A stretch of DNA of 64,000 bases from Euborellia annulipes (GCA_023213315.1 JAKCPI010005430.1:124001-188000); one strand, 5' to 3'. Shown: positions 41,138 through 52,600, counted from the first letter of the stretch. Notes: a model not told the origin generated them from the letters alone. Translations and numbers: made by a program.

Positions 41138-41525
41138 GGTGCGTGTCTCGAAAAGCCGTTAGAAGACGATTCACTACCGAGTTACTCTAGGCGGCAAGAG
41201 ATGGCGTTAGTTGTTCCCCTAGGGATGCAAGGGATTTATTCCATTATACTTGAAAGATTCCAGCTAATTAATTAACGGTAAAAAATTAATTATTTTTTAA
41301 CACAATGATTACTAATTTAATTATCTAATTTTTTTTAAATATCTTTTATTTAATGCGATTAATCTAAAAAAAAAAACATTTATTTTTTCCAAAAATCAAA
41401 AAAAGGGCTTCTTTAAGTTGTAGATATTTTAAATGGATTTAATTTAAAAAAAAAAAATTGAGATCCATAGCTTCAAAATTGTGACCGCTGGAATCCCCCA
41501 AAATTAGCACCCGGAGACGCGCACC
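41138..41525. mobile_element. MITE with TTAA target site and GGTGCGYGTCTC ends
   Basis: TTAA lies at both borders (41134-41137, 41526-41529). The inverted ends are GGTGCGTGTCTCGAAAAG and GGAGACGCGCACC. A TTAA target is the mark of piggyBac and Kolobok elements. The 388-bp body has AT-rich palindromic pieces and no coding. Confidence 0.82.
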
Positions 41526-42404
41526 TTAAAGGGAATAAATCAAATTTTCAAAGAGTATTAGCCTGTCTCCTTTATAGATATAAAATTTTATATCTAAAAT
41601 TTAATCTGAGTTCGTAAGATGAAGGCACCCTTGGGATTATCATATAATAAGTCAAAGAAAAAAAAAAAAAAAGTTAAAAGAATTAATTAATAAAAGATAT
41701 TAAAATAAATTAATTTATGGTGAACGAGAAATGAATGAATTTATGAATGAATGAATGGAAATAGTTGCAAAGTTTTGAGAAGGAAAGAAGAGGAGGAAAA
41801 AGTAAAAAAAAAAAATAAAGAAGTTGAGGAATAAGAATAGAATGGGTTTGAGGATGGAAAGAGTCAATAAGTAAAGAGGCGGAGGCAACGACGAGTCTTC
41901 AAATGGAAAGAGAGAGAAGAGAGAGAGAGAGAGAAGTCGTTAAAACTTGAAAATGTGTCGTAATTTTTCGTCTTCAATCATTTAAGGCCACCAACCAAAC
42001 GTTTAAGGGAAACCTCTCCAAAAAAAAAAAAAAAAAAAAAAACGCTTAATGGGCTTCGGAAAAAATGCTTTTTATAGATCTTGAAATAAAACGCCATTTT
42101 TATTTTCTTTTTTTTTTGTCTCCTAGAGGGGATAAATCGAAAAGTGATCCATTTGATGTGACATTTTATCATCAGTTTAGCATAGCTCACTCTCTCATTT
42201 TTATCAATTTAGATCTTTTTTTTTTTTTTGGAAACTCACTAAAGTTCAATATTATTAAATTTTTAGATCATTTTATATAAAATTCTATTTTAAATCAAAC
42301 TTTTTAAAAAAAAAAAGATAAAACGATATTAACGTAACGTATAGTAGAGAAAAGAGGCAATTGTTGGCATTTTAAGCCGACGTTATTGTCATCTATCAAT
42401 ACAT
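41526..42404. other. AT-rich DNA with GA-rich repeat
   Basis: (GA)n-rich at 41903-41935; A or T runs at 42020-42042 and 42217-42230. The 70- and 71-codon frames on both strands overlap and are shadows of these runs. Confidence 0.45.
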
Positions 42405-42530
42405 GGGCGTAACTAGGGAATTTGGCTGGGGGACCCCATGGGACTAGCCATCCTCTGGGAGGCCTGGAAGGTCTCATATTGTCCCAATTTTCTTAAGGCG
42501 GGGAGGGAGCCTTCTGGGGGATCCATTGCT
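42405..42530. mobile_element. transposon end fragment, family L-like
   Basis: CATGGGCGTAACTAGGGAAT followed by a G-rich stretch (GGGGGACCCCATGGGACTAG) resembles the CAGNGGCGTAACTAG terminus at 33871. The opposite end is not visible. Confidence 0.45.
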
Positions 42531-42647
42531 TAAAACAGATTCAATGAATCTCTTTTTTTACTTTTAAATAATTTTTTTTTTTTTTTTTGTTATTTTTTGA
42601 GATCATTTAACCAAAGTTTTTTGAATATCAGGCTGGGATGAGTAGAG

Positions 42648-43073
42648 TAAAGGGGTTGGAGAGTAATAACCAGCAAATTTATAGCTCCACCTGACGTCCT
42701 TTTTATTTGGCAGATATTTCGATGCGTAGAACACACATCATCTTCAGTGCAGCGAGGATATAGTAGGTGGGCTTAGTCTATTTATATCAAATGCCTTAGG
42801 GGCGTTATACATAACGGAGGTGCCTTCTCTAAGCTGATGACCGCTCTGTGTCCATAGCAGAATGCTATGGACACAGAGCGGTCATCAGCTTAGAGAAGGC
42901 ACCTCCGTTATGTATAACGCCCCTAAGGCATTTGATATAAATAGACTAAGCCCACCTACTATATCCTCGCTGCACTGAAGATGATGTGTGTTCTACGCAT
43001 CGAAATATCTGCCAAATAAAAGGACGTCAGGTGGAGCTATAAATTTGCTGGTTATTACTCTCCAACCCCTTTA
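42648..43073. repeat. 426-bp near-perfect palindrome flanked by a ~15-bp direct repeat
   Basis: The arms, from GTAAAGGGGTTGGAGAGTAA inward, match almost base for base around the centre CATAGCAGAATGCTATG. Each carries CTGAAGATGATGTGTG...CGCATCGAAATATC (reversed at 42717-42748, forward at 42975-43006). The phrase TTTAACCAAAGTTTT occurs just outside on the right and about 30 bp outside on the left, which would fit a variable-length target duplication. Confidence 0.87.
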
Positions 43074-43739
43074 ACCAAAGTTTTAATTAACATTGGCATT
43101 GAAATACATTAAGATAAAAATTGTTTTTTTTTTTGTTTTTGTTTTTTTTTTTTTTTTTTTTTTTGTATTATTAAATTTAAATAAATATTGTTGGAGCCAA
43201 TATTGACTTATTGTTAGATAATGAAAAAAATTTATTTTAAAAATATTCATCATTCAATTCAATGTTTAAGATTGGCACTTAAAATGATTAAAAACTGTTT
43301 AAAAAGTAAACATTTTATAATATAATTAAAGATATGTTCAAATTTCTCCATTTGTTAATGGAAAATATTTTAAAATAAATAATTACTTTATAAATAATCT
43401 ACAAAGTCAAAAAAATATTACAAAAAATTATTTTCAAATATAGGAAATATAATATTGTTACACTAGGATAACAAGTGAATTTCTTGGAAATACATGGAAG
43501 TAAGGGAGTTGGATTTATTTCTTTTTCCAAGAACCGTCAATGATTGAAAAGAAAAGAAATATAAATCAAAAGGGAAATTAAATTTTTAAATATAAGCTAT
43601 GGCAATCACTTTTTTTCTTGATTTATACAAAAAAGTGCACAGAGTAATAATGTTGCGATTTAAATAAAGAGGTAGATCTTCTTTTTCCCAACAAGATGGT
43701 GTCTTATTTCTATTTTGAGCATAATGGCGCTTGGTTCCT
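43074..43739. other. AT-rich DNA with long T runs
   Basis: T-rich 43124-43165. No exon or repeat family. Confidence 0.45.
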
Positions 43740-44390
43740 TCATGCATAAGATCGACTATTTATTTTCCGACAGTAGAGTACATTTGAATTCAAGATGTAA
43801 AATTTATAAACAGAAAAATATTTATATTTTGTTACCATTTCTCCTATCTTTCCTATGAAATACAAGAGTAAAGAGTGCTTCAAAAGATTTCAATGACAAA
43901 TGAGAATATACATTTTAAAGAGCATCTAAAAAAATAATTGATTTATGAATTTTAATCAAAGTCCTCGGGTTGAATTTTGAGAAAATAAAAAAAAAAAACT
44001 GAAAAAGTATATCAGTAAAGTACTAGTACTCGTTGGCCGATTTTCTTCAAAAGCTTCGTGTAACGTGCCAGCGAAGTGCCTATCTTAAATATAAATAAGG
44101 AATTATATATATCATGTGTTGGTCCATGAAGTAATTATGAAAAACATATAACCAAGTATTTATTAATTTAAATAAGCGAAGTTATTCGCTATTATTTCAA
44201 CCTTCTAGCTCAATTTCTTCATGCTTTAAATTGAACACAGACAGACAGACCATGTCACGAAAACCACTTTTTTGGATTCAGGGGACCTCAAAACGTGTAA
44301 ATTCATCAAAATCTCGACATCGAATTTTTGACATGAAACCAATAGGCTACTTTCTCTATATATTAACATATTTAAGTAAGTAAAAAGACT
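43740..44390 (+). mobile_element. family F element lacking the hairpin
   Basis: It starts within the body (ATTTTCCGACAGTAGAGTAC, AGATGTAAAATTTATAA) and runs through TATCAGTAAAGTACTAGTAC, AGACAGACCATGTCACG and ATCTCGACATCGAATTTTTG to TACTTTCTCTATATATT. About 100 bp of extra AT-rich sequence is inserted near 44097-44200. Confidence 0.75.
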
Positions 44391-44779
44391 AGAATATTAA
44401 TGAGTGAACAAATGCTAGTCTTTAATCCGGGTAATTTGTGTTTACCATTTCATTTAATCGCCAGGAGTGAGATTATAATTTGTATCCATTTCTAATCTTT
44501 TTGCAATTAACTATCAAATTCGTCTCGAAATCAATAACTCAATCCGCTCGGTTAATCGGATCAAATCAAAACTTCTCAAAACAAATCACTAATGTATCTG
44601 ATAATGATTACAGTGATTGATAGATATAGACTCACTAGAAGTTAATTATGCCTTCAAAGTTAGTTCATTTGACAAAATGACTCTTCGAAAGAGAAGGTGT
44701 CCGTCTGTCCGTCAGCCGGAACGAGCTACTAATATTCCTAGAAAGGGAGGGAAAAAAGGGGTGAGAAAATAGGGGATGG
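44391..44779. other. AT-rich DNA
   Basis: No recognised feature. GTCCGTCTGTCCGTC near 44700 is a small TCCG repeat. Confidence 0.4.
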
Positions 44780-44880
44780 AATCGATCTGCGCGCCTCTAG
44801 CGGCGACGGCGAACGGCCCAATCTCAATCAGTCTTCTGGGGAACGTCGCGCGCGTTATATCGTACACTTGCATTCCACTT
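44780..44880. promoter_or_regulatory. CpG-rich islet
   Basis: The run ATCTGCGCGCCTCTAGCGGC and GAACGTCGCGCGCGTTATAT is rich in CG compared with its surroundings, and contains CGCTAGAGGCGCG on the minus strand. A similar TATCGTACAC phrase follows the islet at 19690-19862. The 60-codon minus frame across it is not recognised. A promoter, first exon or boundary element are all possible. Confidence 0.35.
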
Positions 44881-45645
44881 ATTAATCCTGTCACACGCTT
44901 ACTATATCGTTTAATTGATTAATTAATTAAATAAAAACAGAAGCGGCTAAGTATTAAATTATAAATTAGAAACACAAATTGACATTGACTAACTAGCCCG
45001 CTTAGCTAGTGAAAATCACCACGACAACACGAGACTCCTGCACGCGTCGGACAACGATCACGGTAAAAACAAAAAAAAACTTACATTTAAAAAAATAAAT
45101 AATGATATATATTTTTAAAATAATCTTAAGTTATTCGTTCTCTTTCAATTATTTAAAAATATGTAGCAAAGGAGCGTACTGTTAAAATTGCTGGGAAAAA
45201 AAAAAATATTTTTCTGTATTTAATATAATTTTATTATAAAATATTGTATATTAATATGTATAATAATATATATTATCGAGTAATATGTTTAAAAATATTT
45301 TCTCAGACTCTGAACTCACATTCTTTGGATAAAAATAAATTCTAAACTCAAAAACAGAGGTTCTAATGTCCATAAACGCGTTGTTAAATTATTTACCTTA
45401 CACTGGTAAAGAAAAAAAATTTTAGAATATAAATAAATAAGCAACGAAATTGTAAAACTTTTGCTCTTTTCTTAAACAGAAATAACCATAGTAAAATCGA
45501 TTTATTTCAATTAAGTAAACAAAAAAAGAAACCCCGTGATGATAGACAACCATTGTGCAGAGCTTGTAAATTGGTTGCCTAAACGCACGGGGCTCTTGAA
45601 AACAACCAGTTACAAAACTTTCCGCTTTTTTTTTTTTTTTTTTTT
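44881..45645. other. AT-rich DNA
   Basis: A short GC-richer piece at 45005-45065 ends ATCACGGTAAAAAC, donor-like but weak. AACCCCGTG at 45531 and CACGGGGC at 45587 form a small inverted pair. Confidence 0.4.
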
Positions 45646-45958
45646 AGTTTACTCTAATATAAACTTTAAAAATATAGAATTTAATATGTATCTAACTTTA
45701 AAAAAGAAATGGGAGTAGTAGTACTAGTAATACCAGCAAAAATAAATGATTGATTAACTTAATTCAAAGGTCTTATAGGGTTTTTATTTATTATCCGAAT
45801 GGAAATTTGAAAAAAAATAAAATAAAATAAATAAAAACTCTCTAAGACTTTTGAATTAAGTTATTTAATTATTTATTTTCGTAGAGTACTAGTACTTCCA
45901 TTGCTTTTCAATAGAAACATTAAATTCTATATTTTTAAGGTTTATGTTAGAGTAAACT
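45646..45958. repeat. 313-bp palindrome
   Basis: AGTTTACTCTAATATAAAC at the left pairs with GTTTATGTTAGAGTAAACT at the right. Inner arms pair GATTAACTTAATTCAAAGG with TTTTGAATTAAGTTA around the AAATAAAATAAAATAA loop. No ORF of note. Confidence 0.75.
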
Positions 45959-46582
45959 TAACAGCGAAAATAAATGATACACAGTATTAAATTAATACCA
46001 TTGGCTGGAGTTTATTTCCAGAAATTTCCCGTAGCCTATATACGAAGCGATTTTAATTTTATTACATTTTTTGGGTGAAAGATATGCCAAAAAGTAAACA
46101 TGAAAAAAACATTAAGTAGGTAATAATCCCTATGCTCTAATCCTTAGTTTGAAATCTATCTTGTCTCTAATTATCCAGAGATCGTTACAGTTATACAATG
46201 TCCAAGGGAGAGAGAACGCATTACCAAAATTCCCTGTGGATCAGGGATGCTTTGAGGCATTCCTGTGGGGCAGTGAATCTTCCTTCTCAACTTTCTCCTA
46301 AAATTCTATTTAATTAAGAGATTTTATGACAGACTATATTAAAAAATATAAAACTATATAAAAAAATATATAAATAATCCAACATATGCTAATTTAAATT
46401 GTATTATTTCAATTATATAAATTCCTTCATTAGAGATAATTTTTTCGGCATTAGAAGGCGTTCCATGTTCTGATTCTTCGGGATCACCCATCCTAGATTT
46501 CACGGGGCCAGGTATCGTTTAACCGCAAGATTGTGGTTCAATGGTAGAGCTGGTATGTGTACATGTTAACAAATAGAAGCAT
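45959..46582. other. AT-rich DNA
   Basis: The phrase GATTGTGGTTCAATGGTAGAGC at 46530 resembles a tRNA D-arm but has no partner arms. The last bases (AGAAGCAT) are the left duplication of the SINE that follows. Confidence 0.4.
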
Positions 46583-46685
46583 CGCCCCCGGGTTTGGTGG
46601 AGGGTTTAGCGTGCTGGCCTTGTATACGAAGGGTCCCAGATTCCAGGCAGTCCGATGATTTGAAAAAAAAAAAAAAAAAAAAAAA
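46583..46685 (+). mobile_element. SINE, family G, internally shortened (TSD AGAAGCAT)
   Basis: The head CCCGGGTTTGGTGGAGGGTT and GGCCTTGTATACGAAGGGTC leads to CCAGGCAGTCCGATGATTTG, then directly to an A25 tail. AGAAGCAT flanks it at 46575-46582 and 46686-46693. The whole tail region is missing, so either the transcript was primed internally or a deletion joined them. Confidence 0.8.
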
Positions 46686-46749
46686 AGAAGCATTGTTTTC
46701 CCCACAACTTTATTTCGAACAATTCACGATTATTGCAGTTAAGGGTGAA

Positions 46750-46812
46750 ACCTAGGTGGGTGGCCCTGATGAATCAGCGTGCGGAACGTCCTCCGGTTGG
46801 CATTAGTAGCCT
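46750..46812 (-). repeat. family P block
   Basis: CCCTGATGAATCAGCGTGCG and GAACGTCCTCCGGTTGGCAT match the complement of the block at 19212 and the forward block at 57275. Confidence 0.5.
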
Positions 46813-46853
46813 ACAATATAATAAATGATAAATATTTATAATAAAGTTCGCTC

Positions 46854-47069
46854 ACACATTCACACAGTCTTTTCGGCAACTTAGGCCATTTAAGACTTTG
46901 ACGATAACCGTTATATATGAGATAATATCTATTGGGGGTCCAGGCATTTCTATTTAAGCCATTTGGTATTCAAATGGCTTAAATAAAATCATCGAACTGC
47001 CTGGGGTCCGAACCCGGGACGTTCAGTATCGAAGGTAGGCACGCTACCAACTAGACCAAGCCCGTAGGC
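46854..47069 (-). mobile_element. SINE, family G, reverse copy (TSD AGTTCGCTC)
   Basis: On the minus strand it reads from the head GGGCTTGGTCTAGTTGGTAG, through GGGTTCGGACCCCAGGCAG, to the core TTAAATGGCCTAAGTTGCCG and ends AGACTGTGTGAATGTGTG. The duplications are AGTTCGCTC at 46845-46853 and 47070-47078. The poly(A) has been lost. Confidence 0.88.
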
Positions 47070-47078
47070 AGTTCGCTC

Positions 47079-47254
47079 GTTGTTGAAAGGGTGAAGCAAA
47101 CAGAACCCAAGCCGAGAATTACCTAAAGTTGTTATATCTTTTTTCGGGTACATGAAGTAATATCTAATTATATAAATAAAGTTGTTTTAATTTTTTTTTT
47201 TTTTTTTTTTCTAACTGCAACGGATTTAAACAGACTAGATCGGGAACCCTGCAA

Positions 47255-47314
<60 letters not shown>

Positions 47315-48404
47315 GAAGGAATCATGAATGTGCCATCTAGCCATCTACAAAATTTATAAAAAAAAAAAAAAAATCAAGCAATTTTTTCTAGAATCCCTAT
47401 CAAAAGTCCATAGAAAAGCATTTAAGAATCTATAGGCGGAGTTTTTCTTCCCCATCAGAACAAGAATATCAGGCTTAATGATTGGTTGTTATCTTTTTTC
47501 AGAGTTTTAGAGTGGGGATAAGTTTCGAGGAACAGAACGCGTATAAAGTCTTAATGCATTAGAGGTAATCTGGCGGAGAAAATTGGATGGAGATAGGCGG
47601 AAACGCCCTCGAGTCAAAACTGTGTGTGGGATGGTGAAAATGAGAATTATTAGAAAACTATTAAATTCACATTTATTTCAGAGCGAAGAGATATTTAAAA
47701 ATAATTAGATCAAGAGATCATTTTTTTTAATATTTGATTTATTCTTTAATTATTAACATCAAGGTGTAACGCAACCACAAACCCTCAGATATAACGTATG
47801 GTGAGAGAATATAAAATTTTAATTTAAAACAAAAAAAAAAAAAAAGCTTTCAAATTCTAATCAAAGAGGTTTGCTTTTTTTTTGTATTGAATTGAATAAA
47901 ACCTTTTTATCAAACGTGGATTGGTTTTCTCGTTTTCTTTTTATCAAACGTTTTGCTGTTCCTGGATCCGTCTACTTGTTTTTAAGCCCTTTAATGACTA
48001 TCTCAACTTACTCGTTTGTTTTTGTTTAAGGGTTTTTATCTTTTTAACTTAGAGAGGGAGAGAGAGAGAGAGAAAAAAAAAAACAAATTAAGAATAATTG
48101 GTCTGAATTGTTCTCATTGATCAGCAAAAGGTTATTTTATTTTTTTGTCTTAATTTAAAGGAGATGAACTTATTCTAAACCGGTAGTCAAATTAATTTTA
48201 AGGGAAAGGTGCAAGTAAACAAAAATAATAAATAAATACTCAATGATAGAAAGAAGAAATTAAAAATTGGTTTTGAATAATCTGATTTCCCTTTGTCTAT
48301 ATATGCTTTTTGTTTGAAACATGCGAGCGAACGGTGTGACGAATTGAATAAAGAATTTTCAATTTTTTGCAATATTCAACCAAGCAGAATTTTTTTTTAT
48401 AAAA
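47079..48404. other. AT-rich DNA with a 53-base A run
   Basis: The A run at 47261-47313 is the longest homopolymer in the window and may be the tail of a lost retroposon. (GA)n lies at 48054-48073. The 61-codon minus frame at 48187-48372 is not recognised. Confidence 0.5.
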
Positions 48405-48845
48405 GATACTCGAACAGACCGATTCTCGGCTAAGATATTCCAGGGACATATAAAATTCACTTGGAATATTTCGGTAGCATCCCAGGGACCGTCATCATCA
48501 TCCTAGAAATTAAATTTTCTTGAAACAAGATCGTGCTTTTCGACTGGTGACTTATCATTGACATATAAATAAATTATTGGCGGTATATAAAATAAAATTT
48601 ATAATTAAATAATGTTTCTTCAATTATCTTCACCCATATGAATAATTTTATTTTATAAGTTGACAATAATAATTATTTATATATCAATTTTATTAATATT
48701 TCACCATACGAAAACCATAACATTAACGACATTTTCAGTCAATTAAATTTCTAAGCTGCTGATGATAATAATTACTGGCGGTATGCGTCCGAAATATCCC
48801 AACTGAATTTTGTATATACCTACTCTGGAACAGATGTTGGCAAAT
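48405..48845. repeat. fold-back with ~110-bp imperfect arms
   Basis: ATTCCAGGGACATATAAAAT, CTTGGAATATTTCGGTAGCA and TCATCATCATCCTAGAAATT in the left arm are mirrored by the right arm (CTGCTGATGATAATAATTAC, CCGAAATATCCCAACTG). AT-rich middle. No ORF. Confidence 0.6.
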
Positions 48846-48902
48846 AAATTTAATTTTTTTTTTTTTTTAAATACAATTTTTTGCCTTATTGATTAATAGA
48901 TA

Positions 48903-49570
48903 GATAGTGTTATTATTTAAGAATTTAGCGACAGAAATGGATCAATTAATTTATTATATCAAATATGATATTTGTAAAACTCATTTGTAAAAATAAAAAA
49001 AATCCTTTGTTTTTGTTTTTCCTTCCTGCATCCATCCGAAAAATTAACGTTGTAAATATATTTGAAATAAAAATCCGGATTAATTGAAAACAAGAGCTAT
49101 TAGTATAATTAAATACTGTATGTAAAAAAAATTATGAAAATTTATAATTTATTATAATACTATCCATTTATGAATAAATCGTTAATTTTTATGTTTGATA
49201 GCCTTGAAAAAAAAAAATCCTGAGCACCTAGCGTCCGAATAATTGATAATATGAATAAAATCAAAATCGTTAATAAATATTATTTTTTTTTTTTAAATCT
49301 TTTAATGAGATTAGAAAAATAAAATTACTATTAAGGAAAGTGTCTTTAAGTCTATTATCGAGGTGAATTGCTGAATAAATATATAACAGGATAAATAAAA
49401 AGCACAGCAGCTAGCAATTTTTTTCTTTATTATACTATTATAATTTATATAAGGAGAAAAAACAAAAACAAAAGATTTTTTTATTTTTCCTAATGAGTTT
49501 TACAAATATATATTTATATAATAAATTAATTGATCCATTTCTGTCGCTGAATTCTTAATTATATTATATT
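48903..49570. repeat. inverted repeat pair, 55-bp arms 560 bp apart
   Basis: GAATTTAGCGACAGAAATGG and ATCAATTAATTTATTATAT at the left recur reversed at about 49518-49570. The interior is AT-rich. The right arm overlaps the next fold-back. Confidence 0.6.
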
Positions 49571-49725
49571 ATTGAACCCACAGCGACGTTTCGGTCGACT
49601 ATAGATAGGAATAAGTCAACAGAACTAGCCATGAATATGGTCGCATAGTCGCCCGAAACGTCGTTGTGGGTTCAAATATAATAAAGAAAAAAAAAAACAT
49701 AGCTGCTAAGCCTATTTATCCTGTC
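49371..49725. repeat. fold-back with CGAAACGTCG motifs
   Basis: Outer arms pair CAGGATAAATAAAAAGCAC with GCTAAGCCTATTTATCCTG; inner arms pair GAACCCACAGCGACGTTTCG with CGAAACGTCGTTGTGGGTTC. GGTCGCATAGTCGCCCGAAA in the right half has the same layout as the motif at 53800. Confidence 0.65.
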
Positions 49726-50919
49726 CATAAGTCGGCTGAAATTTTCCTTAGCTTAATATACCGGAGAAAAATAATTATAGAATTGATATTTTTAATTCAA
49801 CCTCTAATTATTTTCATTAATTGAGAGAGAGAAAGAGAGAAAGGGATGAGTGAGAGAAAATATATAGAACCACCCTATGTAATAAAACGGAATAAAATTT
49901 GCAAGTTGATTTGATAAATGGCTCCACTAACAATGAACTATAGGCCTATAATATAATGCTCCGCCATAAAATAAATAAAATACAAATCTGTTGCCCATAT
50001 ATAAACAACTTTGATATATATATATATTTTTTTAGGAGTGTTATTTTTGCAAATATCGAGAGAGTGATGTAATTTCGCTCTCTATTTCCATGGATCTGAT
50101 CCAAGGGAAGAGATGGGAGTAGAGAGAGACGTTAAAATGCCGTTCCAAGTTTTAGACATATGTTTTATATTTAGATTGAGTCTTTTTTAAAGAAGAAGGA
50201 GTAAAAAAAAAAAAAAAAAAAGGAAGAGGCTTATGCATTCTTTAAGCTTTCGATTTCATTCACATTCATTCCCCTCTGTCGTTGTCGTTCGGGTTGATAT
50301 TGTCCTTAAAAATCTAAGGGCAACAATTTTATTTAAGAAGAGAAAAAGAAGCCGAAGAAAGAAATAAGATATATACAGTATATAGGAAGGATGGTATTTC
50401 AATCGTTTACGAAAATATTCGATTTACGTGTTGTTTTTTCGCGAAATTCGCATTTTTTTCGTCTATGGATTATATTTACTATGTTAATATGAGAACATGC
50501 ACATCATGTATAATTAAATTATTTAGACATTATTTTCGAAAAGCATAATATCCGTAACAAAATGTTCTGAAATGCTCCTAGAGAAGTGTTAAGATTTTAT
50601 AATGCCATTATTTTTGAATTGAATAAACACTGGAATCAGAAATAAGGATTAGTTCACTAGCTAGAAATGAACGTCGGAGGAGTTAGAGATAGAAAATAAT
50701 GTAACTTCACGCAGTGCCGGTAGATGGCTACGGCCAGAGGCCGGTTGGGTTTGAGGTGTGTGCCTTCGTGCAATTAAGCAATAAACTGAGATCCCCATAG
50801 GAATTTCAAAGAAAAAAATACTATGATAATATATTTCTTATTTTTATTATTATTCCTATACGGGGTCGACACTTTTATTTTTAATATAACCAACAGAAAA
50901 AGCGACCGACTGGTCGTTT
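49726..50919. other. AT-rich DNA with a CTCF-like site
   Basis: At 50716-50732 the sequence GTGCCGGTAGATGGCTACG fits most of the CTCF core consensus. An A18 run lies at 50203-50221. No exon is supported. Confidence 0.45.
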
Positions 50920-51032
50920 GATGTGGGTAACGGAAAAAAGACTGGCATAAAGGAAATGAAGGAAATGCAAGCCTCATCTCGGGTAATCCGTGGTCGCCAT
51001 CCACGTACTCACAAGAAGTGAGTCCCTGAGTG
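50920..51032 (-). repeat. SINE-like family I fragment
   Basis: CTCGGGTAATCCGTGGTCGC, CATCCACGTACTCACAAGAAG and TGAGTCCCTGAGTGCAA give the head in reverse, reading SCEYVDGDHGLPEMRLAF on the minus strand. Confidence 0.65.
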
Positions 51033-51059
51033 CAATAATAATATATTTAATAAATTAAA

Positions 51060-51265
51060 TGCAAAAAATAATAGCGGGTCAAAGGTAAAGCATTAAGACC
51101 TTGTGTGCTGGGGGTCAGGGATTCATTTTCAATTACAATTAATTTCGATGAATTCAGGAGACGTAAGAATGTGGAATAAAGTCTTATATATGGCCTAAAC
51201 TGCCGATAAGACTGTGTATGTGAGTGCGAGTGTGAATGGGAAAAATGTGCGAATGTTTTTTTTTC
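51060..51265 (+). mobile_element. chimeric SINE: H-like head, G tail
   Basis: The head (AGCGGGTCAAAGGTAAAGC, TGCTGGGGGTCAGGGATTC) follows the family H pattern, while the 3' part (GTCTTATATATGGCCTAAAC, CGATAAGACTGTGTATGTGA) is family G. It ends in a T-rich then A-rich tract. This shows exchange of modules between the two families. Confidence 0.6.
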
Positions 51266-51316
51266 TTAAAAAAAAAAATCCATTTTAAAGAAAAAAAAAG
51301 TAATAATTTAGTATTC

Positions 51317-51500
51317 TCCCCCCTAGGCCCTAGCAAATTGGTAGAGTTCATGCTTCATGTTCTAGGGGTCAGGAGTTCGCATCCCGTCTCATGTGACAAA
51401 AATTTATTTCAATTGAATTGGCTACCAATCCAATTGAAATAAATAGAGACGGGCTCTAAAGGACCTCGGATGCCGAAAATAACCTTAAATTAAAAAAAAA
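51317..51500 (+). mobile_element. SINE, family H, full-length copy
   Basis: The order is tRNA-like head (CCCTAGCAAATTGGTAGAGT, GTCAGGAGTTCGCATCCCG as B box), the inverted AATTGAATTGGCTACC/CCAATTGAAATAAAT middle, then the tail CTCTAAAGGACCTCGGATGC and an A-rich end. It defines the 5'-3' orientation of the family. Confidence 0.8.
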
Positions 51501-52374
51501 TCTAATTTCTCAAACAAGAAAGCCCCAAGAAACCCCATTTCTTCCCTTTTATTTAAATTATCTTCTCCACCAAATATTGGTTAAATGGCCTCAATTAACG
51601 AAAATTAAAAAGAAATTTTTTTCTTATCCGTTTAGGAGACACTAGTAGTTAAAATACTTTCTCCGCCATTTTTTTGTTTGAATAAAATGGTTGATATGTA
51701 CATTTAGAAATTCCATTTCCTTTTTTCAATGCACACAAATCGTAGAGTTGGTTGTATATTCAAGCGTTTTATGCTCTCTCTTTCTCATCATCACTATCCA
51801 AATTTGTGTTCTTCCTTCTTAAGTTTATTATTTTTAATCCCATTTGTCCTTTGGCTACGCCCCTCTCCTAGGCCTTGGTAAAGCGAGACAGGGAGTGTCT
51901 TCGTATTCTATTCATGCTTCTGATTGGGCGTTGGATAAGAGCGGCCATTATACATAACTAAGTAATTAAATCCAAAATATTTACACAATAAATGCATTAA
52001 GAATGAACAAAAAAGAATCTACACTCCGTTTATTGATGTACCCAGTATAAATTACTATTTGACGTTCAATTCCATCTGACAATTGAATATAAATACTCTT
52101 TATTTATTTAAAACGAAGAATATAAGTGGATTAATTCTTGAATCTAGGCTATTATATATTTATAATTTTCTTTTCTGGTCTCTCCCATTAATATAATAGA
52201 ATTAAAAAAAGGCCTGACATCTAAAGAATTGATTAACAACAAAAACTTCGGATAACTTTATATTAATATGTAGTAGGCTACAACAACTTAAGATCAATGT
52301 TTTTATTTAATCTTAATTATTGGAACGAAGTTCTTTTACGCGGCTTACGGTGGAGTGAATTGGCAGAAAACGTC
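51501..52374. other. AT-rich DNA
   Basis: No exon. A GC-richer phrase, CTACGCCCCTCTCCTAGGCC, lies at 51853. Confidence 0.4.
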
Positions 52375-52600
52375 ACGTAGCAAAAAGCAGCAGTAACAAA
52401 AATGCGTTACAGCGCCCGAGCGCCGGCGGAGCAAGGCGAGGCTAGCCGAAGCCTAGGCGAGGCCACGCCCTACCAGCTCTAGAGAATTCTCTTTCTCTCT
52501 AACTCTTTCTATAATAAATTATATTCGGAGTTGAAGAAAAGGCGTGAGAAACTTCGTTCTTGACGGGGGTCTCACGACCCCACACGTTTGCTTTTTTTAT
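52375..52600 (+). repeat. GC-rich repeat family K, copy 1
   Basis: AGCGCCGGCGGAGCAAGGCG, AGGCTAGCCGAAGCCTAGGC, GAGGCCACGCCCTACC, a (TCTCTA)-rich middle and AAGGCGTGAGAAACTTCGTTC match copy 2 at 55070-55315 in the opposite orientation, at roughly 80% by eye. No coding frame is shared. It could be a SINE, a MITE or a duplicated regulatory element. Confidence 0.7.
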
